Below, one piece after another: positions 54,717 to 63,800 of a stretch of DNA of 64,000 nt. Position 1 is the first letter of the stretch, and each line of letters begins with the position of its first letter. The position numbers were made by a program, and so were the translations under genes. The DNA is from Gammaproteobacteria bacterium (lineage in GTDB: Bacteria; Pseudomonadota; Gammaproteobacteria; GRL18): NCBI GenBank assembly GCA_016744375.1, contig JADGEM010000004.1:1-64000 (forward strand), given 5' to 3'. The notes beneath the pieces were generated by a model, which saw only the letters and a program-made list of their open reading frames with translations, searched no databases and was not told where the DNA came from.

Positions 54717-55871
54717 CTACCCCTGACCAAACATAGTCTCATATTTCTTCATCTTTTCCACCAGGGTTGTTCTTCTCATATTCAGACGTTTAGCAGCATG
54801 CGCGACAACACCATCTGATTCTTCCAGAGCTTGTTGAATTAAGGAGTATTCAAGATTTGCCATGTGATCTTTTAAGTCAAAACCGTCTTTAGGTAAGACT
54901 TCTCTGGTAACAACATCGTGCATTGATGAGGAATCATCAGAGTTTAAAGCTTGTACATCATCAGATTGATCTGCTTCATGTGAATGATTATTATCAGCAA
55001 TAGTGTCATCAGATGCCGTTGACGCATCATTGCTCTGTGCTTGAGAGACATCAGGAACCGGCAATTCTTCTATATGTGAAATGTCATATTGGTATTTTTC
55101 AGGTAAATCATCCCAGCTTACGGGCTCCTCAGGAAACATAATACCCAGGCGCTCGACCAGATTGGAGAGTTCCCGAACATTTCCCGACCATTGATGCTGC
55201 ATAATTGAAGCCATTGCTTCGGGGGTAAGTTGCACTGAACTTCCCGAGTCTTCTTTCATACGCTCATTCAATACATGAAACAATAATGGAATATCATCAG
55301 TGCGTTCTCTCAGTGAGGGGATTTCTATGGGGAAGACGTTCAGGCGATAAAAGAGATCTTCTCTAAAACGGCCGGCTTTTACTTCATCTTCCAGCTCTCG
55401 ATGTGTCGCAGCAATGACACGTACATCAGCATGAATACTTTTATTACCCCCAACTCGCTCAAAAATTCGCTCTTGAAGAACACGCAGAATTTTAACTTGC
55501 ATCGCCAGAGGCATATCACCAATTTCATCTAAAAATAAAGTCCCTTCTTCCGCCATTTCAAAACGACCCTTACGCATCGTCAAGGCACCAGTAAAAGCCC
55601 CTTTTTCATGGCCAAAGAGTTCACTTTCCAATAAATCCCGGGGGATTGCTCCACAATTCACCGGAACATAAGGGCCTTTATTGCGTTTGGACATTTGATG
55701 CAAACAGTTAGCCACAACTTCTTTGCCCGTACCTGACTCACCTAAAATGAGAACATTGGCATTACTTTTAGCCACTTGAATGATTAATTTTTTAACCTGC
55801 CTGATAACAACACTTTCACCAACAAAAGAGGCATCTAAAAAAGAATTCTGTGTTTCTGAATGGAAAGTCAA
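54717..55871 (-). CDS. flrA: FlrA/FleQ-like sigma-54 activator lacking the N-terminal domain
   Basis: This 384-residue AAA+ activator is the putative master regulator of flagellar genes. Walker A is [10 protein letters not shown] (residues 44-53), the sigma-54 loop is GAFTGA ([20 protein letters not shown]), followed by LDEIGDMP and [17 protein letters not shown]. The C-terminal HTH ([20 protein letters not shown]) is very FleQ-like. FleQ/FlrA proteins are about 490 residues, and here the N-terminal receiver-like domain of about 120-140 residues is missing. The FleQ c-di-GMP motif LFRS corresponds to LDAS (12-15), and the RN pair to N55-C56. An Asp/Ser-rich linker (about 275-330) precedes the HTH. 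Confidence 0.88.
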   Translation of the reverse strand: MTFHSETQNSFLDASFVGESVVIRQVKKLIIQVAKSNANVLILGESGTGKEVVANCLHQMSKRNKGPYVPVNCGAIPRDLLESELFGHEKGAFTGALTMRKGRFEMAEEGTLFLDEIGDMPLAMQVKILRVLQERIFERVGGNKSIHADVRVIAATHRELEDEVKAGRFREDLFYRLNVFPIEIPSLRERTDDIPLLFHVLNERMKEDSGSSVQLTPEAMASIMQHQWSGNVRELSNLVERLGIMFPEEPVSWDDLPEKYQYDISHIEELPVPDVSQAQSNDASTASDDTIADNNHSHEADQSDDVQALNSDDSSSMHDVVTREVLPKDGFDLKDHMANLEYSLIQQALEESDGVVAHAAKRLNMRRTTLVEKMKKYETMFGQG

Positions 55872-56256
55872 CTCACTACCTCAACTCTGTCAAATAATTG
55901 TCATCAATAAAACAAAACCGCATAAAAACAATGAAATCTGCGATACGAATACCAATAATAATACATATTATTTTTTTATAGTAGAAATATAGTGGATATT
56001 ATATGAATGTAAAGTCAAAATATTGTTACAAGTCAAAAAAATGTCACTTTTTTTATTCTGTTTCCCTTCATGAAATCAAATGGGGCATTCAATTGATTTA
56101 TCCAGCTTTAATCTGTATTTTTGACAGATTATAAGTTATAAGTAATAATAGTTTTTATAAAATAATGGCTTATCTGACTTAACTTATTTTTTTATTCAGT
56201 AATTATCTAACACAATAACATTTACTTTAAAAAAGCACTTTAAAAAAAGGTCTGTA
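55872..56256. other. Divergent flrA-fliW regulatory region
   Basis: These 385 bases between divergent flrA and fliW are very AT-rich. They contain the fliW sigma-70-like promoter at 56121-56148. On the minus strand they carry direct repeats TTTTTTGACTT and TATTTTGACTT (56015-56042), possibly an activator or -35 region for flrA. No small gene was found. Confidence 0.5.
56121..56148 (+). promoter_or_regulatory. Sigma-70 promoter of fliW
   Basis: TTGACA (56121-56126), 16-base spacer, TAATAA (56143-56148) is the clearest sigma-70 promoter in this region, about 110 bases before the fliW ATG. Confidence 0.6.
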
Positions 56257-56727
56257 ATGAAAATTGAAACAACTCGTTTTGGCTCACAGGAAGTTGAAGA
56301 AGAGACAATTATCCATTTCCCCTATGGTCTGTTAAATGACACTAAACCTCAGGATTTTAAATTGTTTCACAAAAATGATTCTGAAACAGGCCCGGTTGTT
56401 TTCTGGTTACAGTCAATTACCGATCCCAAAATTGCCTACACAATTTTTGATCCCTCGCTGGCCAACTTTTATTATGAAGTTTCATTACCCGATGAGGAAT
56501 ACGAGTTGCTGGAGTCTAAAAGCTCGGATGAGATTGCTATGATGGTTATTGTGACCAATACAGAAAAAGATAATAGCAAGATAAAAAAAGACGGCCTGGT
56601 TCTAGTCAATGCCAACATTACTGAACCCCTTTTTATCAATTTAAATTCACTGAAAGGTCTGCAACGTTCTTTAAAAGATTTGGATTATGATATCTTTATG
56701 AATGTGCCGGTTGTTGAAACGAATTAA
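56257..56727 (+). CDS. fliW: Flagellar assembly factor FliW
   Basis: FliW is a 156-residue protein that binds flagellin and the translational repressor CsrA, linking flagellin translation to export. Family features include the N-terminal RFGSQEVEEETIIHFPYGLL, the central FWLQSITDPKIAYTIFDP and the C-terminal VLVNANITEPLFINLNSLKG. It is the only plus-strand gene in the flagellar cluster and lies between flrA and fliT; no csrA is adjacent. AAAAAAGG seven bases upstream serves as RBS. Confidence 0.92.
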   Translation: MKIETTRFGSQEVEEETIIHFPYGLLNDTKPQDFKLFHKNDSETGPVVFWLQSITDPKIAYTIFDPSLANFYYEVSLPDEEYELLESKSSDEIAMMVIVTNTEKDNSKIKKDGLVLVNANITEPLFINLNSLKGLQRSLKDLDYDIFMNVPVVETN

Positions 56728-56764
56728 TACAAAAGAGCTTTATCAAAGCATATTTATTTGAACA

Positions 56765-57091
56765 TTATTTATTTTCAAGATAAGCAGAGTGAACATTCTG
56801 CTTTTGTTTCATACTGTGCAGCTGCTGACTGATTGTTATTTTTTCCTTTTGAGCCAGTTTTTCAATTTGCTCGTTAATTAATAATACTTTTTTTATTGTC
56901 TGTTCAATCTTATCTGAATCACCAATCGAACCTTCTTTCAGAGCAGATGACTCAAAAAAAGAATGCATCACTTCTGTTCGCTTTATTTCTAATTCTGAAA
57001 ATTCTTCCCAGTCGCTATTCTGGGCCAACCCAAGCATTCGTTGGCTAAAATTTAACAAGCTGACAAGTTCTGTATCCCTGGATTCATCCAT
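56765..57091 (-). CDS. fliT: Flagellar export chaperone FliT-like
   Basis: This 108-residue helical protein has four amphipathic helices and no membrane segment; the segment VSLLNFSQRMLGLAQNSDWE (residues 10-29) is typical for FliT chaperones. It directly follows fliS, with 33 bases between, which supports the identity since FliT is poorly conserved. Confidence 0.75.
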   Translation of the reverse strand: MDESRDTELVSLLNFSQRMLGLAQNSDWEEFSELEIKRTEVMHSFFESSALKEGSIGDSDKIEQTIKKVLLINEQIEKLAQKEKITISQQLHSMKQKQNVHSAYLENK

Positions 57092-57124
57092 GTATTTTTT
57101 CTCTGTTGTTTAAATAAACAGTTT

Positions 57125-57583
57125 TTAAATTTTAGCACTTGCAAGCGATTTGGGTTGAGTGCCTGCCGCACTATTGGCATGCTCATCAATCACATCCTTA
57201 GGGATAGCATCCCAACCGGATTTAATGTCTATAAGCAAGTCAGATACTTCATCCAGCATTTTAATCGAGCTATTTAGGTTCGCTTGTGTTAAACGGCTGT
57301 TCATATAAATATATAAAGACTCCAGATTTTCTGAAATCTGACCACCCTGGCTATGATCCAGACTTACCCTCAAACCTTCAATAATTGAAATGGCCCAGCT
57401 AATATGTTCCCCTCTTTTAGCAATATCTCCATTTTTCATAAACCCCTTTGCTTTGGATATTTTTTCCAGAGCACCTTCCATAAGCATTTGAATTAAACGA
57501 TGAGGGTTTGCAAAAGCAGCAGTGCTTTGGTTACCTACCTGGGCATATTTATTCATTGCTGAGTGGTTATTTGCATAATTCAT
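57125..57583 (-). CDS. fliS: Flagellin chaperone FliS
   Basis: This 152-residue chaperone of flagellin has the signature LIQMLMEGALEKISKAKGFM (about 30-50) and then HISWAISIIEGLRVSLDHSQ. It sits in the standard order fliD-fliS-fliT. The C-terminal tail is Ala/Ser/Lys-rich. Confidence 0.94.
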   Translation of the reverse strand: MNYANNHSAMNKYAQVGNQSTAAFANPHRLIQMLMEGALEKISKAKGFMKNGDIAKRGEHISWAISIIEGLRVSLDHSQGGQISENLESLYIYMNSRLTQANLNSSIKMLDEVSDLLIDIKSGWDAIPKDVIDEHANSAAGTQPKSLASAKI

Positions 57584-57660
57584 AAAGAATTCCTTTAAAG
57601 ATATTAACTATAAACTGTGTGTCTATATATATTATCGGCTTATTTAAAATTTTCTATAGT

Positions 57661-59022
57661 TTATTTACTGCTAAAACCAGGTAAATTTGACAGCTGTTGT
57701 GTCAAATAAGAGCTGGTGGCATTCGATTGTGAGATAAGTGAATCAAGAGCGCTAAATTGCTTTAAAAAACGAGATTCAATAAGTCCCAGCCGATATTCCA
57801 TTCTGATTTGAGATTCTTCATTACTATCAATTCTTGCCTTCAGGCCTTCTTCTCTGGTTTTAATTAGTCCATCAAAACTCAGATAATCATCCATTTTTCC
57901 TTCCAGACGAAAAGCAATCCCTTTATCATCATTAGCAAATAATTCCGATATGCCAGCATAATCCTCAGCAACAGCTTCATCAAGTTTCGAGCTATCCAGC
58001 TTTAATTCACCTGTTGTCGCATCTGTAGTAATACCGACTTCAGACAAAAAATTAAACGAACTGCTCAGCCCCCCACTGGTGTTAAACTCACTTCGAATGC
58101 TGGATAAAATACGATTCAAACTGCTGTCGCCCTTTAATCCACTCTCTTTTAAGGCATTAACCGTACTTAAAAGTGTATTAAAACCGCTGACAAAACCATC
58201 AATACTTTCTCGTGCTTTCTCTGCATCAACTTCAACCGTCATCTTGCTGGCTGAATCAGAAACCTTCAGCAAATTCAATGTCACACCTGAAATGGCATCA
58301 ACAACTGTATTGCTCGCATTTGAAATGGTATATAGATTATCAACCAGCACATTTGAATTGAGCGCCGATTGTATTTCCATTGAGGTACCCGTTCCCAGAT
58401 GTAAGGCAGTTTTTGCCGCATTATCATCAATCGAAACGGCATTATCTGTGCCTGTTTCAGTACCAGTAATAACCAGGAAGTGTTCATTCTCCTGAGTGGA
58501 AACAATGGAGGCTGAAACCGATAAGCTATTTGCTTCGGCAGCATCATTAATTGCATCACGGACACCTTGTAAGGTTAAGCCGTCAACATTCACAGCCATT
58601 GAATCCGTGCCGACATTAATAGCCAATTGATCACCAGAAGTATTCAATGTGGTTGTGTCTGCATCACTAAAAGCATTTAAGCTATCGGAACCATACTTGG
58701 TTGAACGGGCAAGCTGAGTAACTTCGATATTAAAGTTTCCCGCCACAGCATTACTGTCAACCGTTGCAGTATAACTAGGATTGGTACTGGATTCTGATGA
58801 GGAGACTTGATAGGTTTCAAACTTATCAAGAGAAGCCAGCTTACTCATAGATGTTTGAAAAGAAGACAATGCACTCTTTAAACGACCAAATGCACTAAGC
58901 TGTGATTGAAAGGTACTTTCTTTTTCTTGCAATCGGGTAAGAGGAGCACTCTCAATTTGCATAAGTTGAGAAACAAGCCCCTGTACATCAAGGTTGACAC
59001 CACCAAGAGACAGACTTGCCAT
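57661..59022 (-). CDS. fliD: Flagellar filament cap protein FliD
   Basis: This 453-residue filament cap has the N-terminal helix DVQGLVSQLMQIESAPLTRL and a Ser/Thr-rich central domain. The C-terminal domain contains GFVSGFNTLLSTVNALKESG and ends in a helix with GLIESRFLKQFSALDSLISQ. The start at 59022 is supported by GGGAG seven bases upstream. A hairpin lies just before the RBS. Confidence 0.95.
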   Translation of the reverse strand: MASLSLGGVNLDVQGLVSQLMQIESAPLTRLQEKESTFQSQLSAFGRLKSALSSFQTSMSKLASLDKFETYQVSSSESSTNPSYTATVDSNAVAGNFNIEVTQLARSTKYGSDSLNAFSDADTTTLNTSGDQLAINVGTDSMAVNVDGLTLQGVRDAINDAAEANSLSVSASIVSTQENEHFLVITGTETGTDNAVSIDDNAAKTALHLGTGTSMEIQSALNSNVLVDNLYTISNASNTVVDAISGVTLNLLKVSDSASKMTVEVDAEKARESIDGFVSGFNTLLSTVNALKESGLKGDSSLNRILSSIRSEFNTSGGLSSSFNFLSEVGITTDATTGELKLDSSKLDEAVAEDYAGISELFANDDKGIAFRLEGKMDDYLSFDGLIKTREEGLKARIDSNEESQIRMEYRLGLIESRFLKQFSALDSLISQSNATSSYLTQQLSNLPGFSSK

Positions 59023-59038
59023 GTTACTTCTCCCTATG

Positions 59039-59068
59039 AGCTTCACTCTCTAAAGTAAGAGTGAAGCT
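59039..59068 (-). repeat. Leader hairpin upstream of fliD
   Basis: AGCTTCACTCT (59039-59049) and AGAGTGAAGCT (59058-59068) form a perfect 11-bp inverted repeat with an 8-base loop, between the flaG stop and the fliD RBS. No T-run follows on the minus strand, so it is more likely an mRNA leader or processing structure than a terminator. Confidence 0.6.
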
Positions 59069-59104
59069 TCTATATACATGTTTAAACAGATTAAATTCTG
59101 ATTT

Positions 59105-59587
59105 TTAAACACTGGTTTTTAAAAATACACCTCCAGTTGAAGACTGGGATGTATAAGAATCACTACGTTCACTGATATCCTGATTCAGCTGCATACTAGC
59201 ATGATGCAAGTTTCTAGCCAACTCAAGAACCTCTTCTGATGGAATTTGCCTGAGCACTTCATCCGTTTCCTTGTCTTTTACATTGATAACAATCCTTCCG
59301 GCATCTTTATCAACACTGAATTCAAGGTTTCGCTGAACATTCTGTAAAGAATCATTCAACTGACGAATTGTTTCGTCCAGTTCTTCCTTGGGCAAAGCTT
59401 CAGCAGACGATGAATCAGTGGCAATTGTTTGCCGCTTTTCATCACTAAGGATATTTTTCATTTCATCTTTAGAATCTGCAGATCCTGCTTTTTGACTATT
59501 TTGAAGAGGTTTAACCAGATTTTCACGTACGAATCCATTAATTGCATTTAAATTTGGCAACTTTGTATTCATATTTAAATCGGCCAT
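59105..59587 (-). CDS. flaG: FlaG-family flagellar protein
   Basis: This 160-residue FlaG protein affects filament length in polar flagellates. The C-terminal half has the family motif LQNVQRNLEFSVDKDAGRIV with INVKDKETDEVLRQIPSEEV. The polar N-terminal half is low complexity. The start MADLN has AAGGAG seven bases upstream. It lies between flagellin 2 and fliD. Confidence 0.9.
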   Translation of the reverse strand: MADLNMNTKLPNLNAINGFVRENLVKPLQNSQKAGSADSKDEMKNILSDEKRQTIATDSSSAEALPKEELDETIRQLNDSLQNVQRNLEFSVDKDAGRIVINVKDKETDEVLRQIPSEEVLELARNLHHASMQLNQDISERSDSYTSQSSTGGVFLKTSV

Positions 59588-59600
59588 ATTAAAACTCCTT

Positions 59601-59644
59601 AAAAAAACATCAACGTTCAAACTAAATTTCTAATTTAAACGTTG
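59601..59644 (-). terminator. Intrinsic terminator after flagellin 2
   Basis: On the minus strand a 14-bp stem (arms at 59631-59644 and 59611-59624, with two G-U wobbles) has a 6-base loop and is followed by ATG and seven T residues. It ends the abundant flagellin message 15-60 bases after its stop codon and is located directly upstream of the flaG RBS, so some readthrough or a separate flaG promoter is needed. Confidence 0.75.
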
Positions 59645-59659
59645 AGAATTTTTTATCCT

Positions 59660-60469
59660 CTACCCTAATAAGCCCAACACACTTTGTGGCAAAGCATTTG
59701 CCTGAGACAGAACGGAAATACCAGCCTGTTGAAGAATCTGGAATTTGGTCAGTTTTGCTGTTTCCTGTGCAAAGTCTGCATCTTCAATACGGCTACGAGC
59801 AGCACTCAGGTTCTCTGCTGCATTTTCACCATTACGAATGACTGATTCGAAACGATTCTGAACAGCACCCAAAGTTGCCCGTTGAGTATTAATTGACGCC
59901 AGAGCAGTATCAACTGTCGCAATCATTGCAGAAGCCGCAGCTACCGTAGCAACACCACCTGTTAATGTAGCATCAACGGAAGTTGTTGTGACAGTAATCA
60001 CATTATTACCACCCGCATCTGGTCCTACCTGGAAAGCAAATGCCTGAGCACTGGCCCCAATTACTGCAACACCATTAAATTTAGTTTGTTGAACACGAAT
60101 AATCTCTTCTTTAAGCTGTGTCACCTCTGTATTCAGAGCGGCCCGGTCAGTCGAGCTATTAGTTGCATTCGCTGATTGAACCGCTAACTCACGAATACGC
60201 TGCATGTTTATTGACATTTCATCATAAGCACCCTCAGCAGTTTGTGCTAATGAAATCGCATCCGCTGCATTGCGAGTACCCTGATTATAACCACGGATCT
60301 GAGAAGTAAAACGTGACGCAATCGCTATACCGGCCGCATCGTCTTTAGCACTATTAATGCGCTTACCTGATGATAATCTTTCCAGAGCTGTAGCCAAACC
60401 TGAATTTGTGCGATTTAAACTACTTTGTGCATTTAATGATGGAACATTAGAGTTAATTACCTGTGCCAT
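59660..60469 (-). CDS. Flagellin 2
   Basis: This 269-residue flagellin has conserved N-terminal ([20 protein letters not shown] then [20 protein letters not shown]) and C-terminal helices ([20 protein letters not shown]) and a very short central domain. The start MAQVINSN has AGGAG eight bases upstream; an in-frame earlier codon would add 18 residues not found in flagellins. A sigma-28-type promoter lies about 134 bases upstream, giving a long leader with GGA motifs that may bind CsrA. It is divergent from the Maf-like glycosylation gene. Confidence 0.95.
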   Translation of the reverse strand: MAQVINSNVPSLNAQSSLNRTNSGLATALERLSSGKRINSAKDDAAGIAIASRFTSQIRGYNQGTRNAADAISLAQTAEGAYDEMSINMQRIRELAVQSANATNSSTDRAALNTEVTQLKEEIIRVQQTKFNGVAVIGASAQAFAFQVGPDAGGNNVITVTTTSVDATLTGGVATVAAASAMIATVDTALASINTQRATLGAVQNRFESVIRNGENAAENLSAARSRIEDADFAQETAKLTKFQILQQAGISVLSQANALPQSVLGLLG

Positions 60470-60802
60470 GATGACATCTCCTGTGATATGCCCCACTAAT
60501 CCCGTATTGTTTATATAAAACAATGCTTAAAGCAACGAATTGTGGAGAAATTTACTATGCGGATATACTCTCAAATGGAATATTCACCGCCTCTTGAACA
60601 CATTAGCGTCGGGATATTTATTTTCTTTAGAAAATAAATGAAATTTTTTTAATTAATTTATTTTACAAGCCGTATTCAATCATCAAAGGTACAATCTAAT
60701 CAATATGAACTAAAACTGGAGATGCTTAATGAAACAATAAGTTTGGCATATTTTATGCTATATTTATTAAGAGAGAAATCCGTCAAAAAACAGGTACTAG
60801 AA
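60470..60802. other. Leader and divergent promoter region of flagellin 2 and the Maf-like gene
   Basis: This region holds the sigma-28-like promoter (60603-60629). It also holds a leader hairpin (ATTGTTT, five bases, AAACAAT at 60506-60524) and two GGA motifs on the minus strand: CGGGATT beside the hairpin, and CACAGGAGATG overlapping the RBS. Toward the right it contains the start region of the Maf-like gene; no separate promoter for it was identified with confidence. Confidence 0.55.
60603..60629 (-). promoter_or_regulatory. Sigma-28 promoter of flagellin 2
   Basis: TAAAGAAA, 11 bases, GACGCTAA on the minus strand: six of eight positions agree with GCCGATAA and TAAAG is perfect. The predicted leader is about 130 bases long. 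Confidence 0.7.
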
Positions 60803-63800
60803 GTGATTAAACTAAGTAACGACACCCAGTTAGGCACATTAATTGAAAATAATTTTGGTGATAAGTACCTTTTTTCAGTGAATCGAAAGAATTTTGAACA
60901 ACTTGATTATCAGACCCAATTTAACAAAGAATTTAATAAAACATTTGAGCAGAAAGATACACTCTACATTATAACTGGCACAGATTCAGGAATGATGGTT
61001 CAACAACTATTAAAAACGCCACCTGAAAAAGGTAGTGCTTATGTATTTATTGATTTCCCTGAAGTTATTGAATTGACAAAACATCTGTATAACCTGTCTA
61101 AACACAAAAGAATTATCGTAAGCACTGAAGACCAATGGGAGCAAGAAGCAAAAAAAATAGGGCTTGAAATTTATTTTACCATTAACAAAGTAGAACGAAT
61201 AAAATCTTTTGCGGCACAATATTCTTATATCAATGAATACATTTTTTTAAGGCAAACTATTGAGGACACAATAAACCATCTCATCTGGCAATATCAATCA
61301 CAACTAGGCAGCAAGATATTTATCCAGAAACAACTTGAAAATTTAGCAGAAAATCACACCCCAGCCATTATTCTGGAAAATTACTTTGAGGGGAAAGCAG
61401 CACTCATACTCGCAGGAGGCCCTTCTCTTGATCATTATATTGAATGGATTGAAGAAAACCAGGATCACTATGTGGTGATCGCAGTCACACGAATTGCCAG
61501 GCGTTTATTAGAAACCAAAATCAAACCTGACATTTTTGTTTCAGTTGATCCTTTTCCTTCTAATTTTAATGCCAGTAAAGAAGTCTTTAATTATGAGAAA
61601 GAATGTCTGTTAGTCCATCAATACCATTTATCCCCCATGCTATTGGGAAACTGGTTGGGAATCAATTTATATTTAGGTGACCTATTTCCCTGGAAGACCA
61701 ATCTCAATCAAAGTAATCTAACAGGTATTGGGCCAACAGTAACTAATACAGCAATATTACTAGCCATTAAAATGGGCATCAGAGAGCAAATTCTTTTTGG
61801 CGTTGATTTGTGTTATAGCCCCGATGGATATACCCATGCATTAGGTAGTCAAGAATATGAAGCGGGACCTGATCTTAATAACATTGGTCAAACTGTTATT
61901 ACCAATAAAGGTGAAAAAGCAGAAACAAATTCTGCCTATTATGAAGCAAAAACAACCATTGAAAAATTAGCTATACTTGCAAAAGAATCTGGAGGCAGTA
62001 TATACAATCCTTCACCAAACTCAGCTAAAATAAATTATGTAAAATATATTTCAATTGATGAGATAAAAATAAATAAAGAACACATTAGTATTTCAAAATT
62101 CCTGAAAAAACAATTATCACAACATAAAGAACACTTTTATTTAAAAATAAAACATTATCAAAATATTATCAAAGAGCTTAATGCTGCACAATTTAAAGTC
62201 AATAAAATTGAAGAATTAGCAAAAAAAGGATTGGAGTATAATCGAAATTTTTTTGCAGATGATAATCCTGAAGCAAATTTTAAATTCAAGCTTAAAATGG
62301 ATAAGCTGGAAAAAGAATTAAATAACAAAAATTTGATTAATTTTTCAGAGTTAGCAAAAAAATTTGGTATCAATGAGTTTTTATATTTTCTGAATACTGA
62401 TACTGATCGAGAATGGAGCAATGAAGAAATAAAAAAATCTGGAGATATTTATTATAAAGCATTCAAAACTGGAGCAATAGAATTAGGCAGGCAGATATTT
62501 ACAGCAGTGAATCGAACTGAAGCAAGACTTTTAGAATGTAACAATCTCAATATTAACAATAATTTAATAAAAAGGCATCTCTGTTCTTTTAACCAATCTT
62601 ATTTACTTGAGAGACAAATTTACAATCAAGTAAATAGACTAGATAGAATAAATAGAAAAATAGAAAAAACCTCCTTTGCTCAAAAACAACAACAATTAGT
62701 AAAGTTAGATTACTTAAAACAAACCAAAAATGACACTATCAAAAAATGTAAAGACTTATACACTACATTTAAAGCAAACGAAGAAACTATAGGAATAAAT
62801 AATAAAGAAAGATTACAGTCTATCGCTTTTTATTTAATTATGTTACAAAATGAAGAAAACTATCAAACAAGAAGAATACAGATCCTACAGAACAAAAATC
62901 CGGAACTTTTTTTTATTTCTCATACAATAAACTTTCTTGGCGCATCACCACTTGATTACATTAACAGACAAAACAATATCAATGAAAAATTTTTGGCTAC
63001 CAAAAGATTAAACAAAAAATCAATCATAATAAACCAAATAAAAAATCTTACAGAAAATCACACTCCTGTCACTGTATTAAAAAAATTATTTTCAAAGGAA
63101 TCAGCTCTTATTCTTATAAATGAAGAATCCATTAATAACCATATTGAGTGGCTTGAAAAAAATCAAAATAATTTTGTTGTAATCACTAATAGCAGAATAT
63201 CAAAATACTTATTAAAGACAGCAATAAAGCCCGATTTCATAATTGCCAAAAGCTCAAATATAAATGACTTCAATGTGCACAAAGATACTTATCACTATGA
63301 AAAAAACAGTATCTTGGTCCATCAAAATAATCTTTCACAAATATTTCTAGGTAATTGGTTTGGGGTCAATCTCTTTTCTGGCTCATTATTTCCGTGGGAA
63401 TCAGAAATTGATATTGAAAATTTATCCAGTACAGTTTTAGATATTGATCCTGCATCAGAGGACATAGTCAACATGGCTGTTTCTTTTGCACATCAAACAG
63501 GTATTATCCGACAAATAATCTTTACTGATTCATATCATAGTTCATTTACAAAAATTTCTAAGGATGTAGATAATTCAGGTAGTACATTATTAACCCCCGT
63601 TAAAAACAAAAACAAACCTGACATAGTCACTCAAATAAAGATAGATGACATTCAAATCCCAGAAACATCTATTGACATCCAGGAATTAATTAAGATTAAA
63701 CAACTCTCCACAACTTTTTCCTCCAAAAATATAGTTCATTATAAAAATATATTAAAAGAATTGATTTATATACAGGATATACTTATAAAAATGAACACTA

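Noticed and set aside
56728..57120. A csrA gene expected beside fliW
   Set aside because: The gap after fliW is only 37 bases and the next frame is fliT on the opposite strand; no CsrA-like sequence is found nearby.
58079..58495. Plus-strand reading frame of 138 codons opposite fliD
   Set aside because: It is antisense to the conserved fliD C-terminal coding region and has no RBS or recognisable product.
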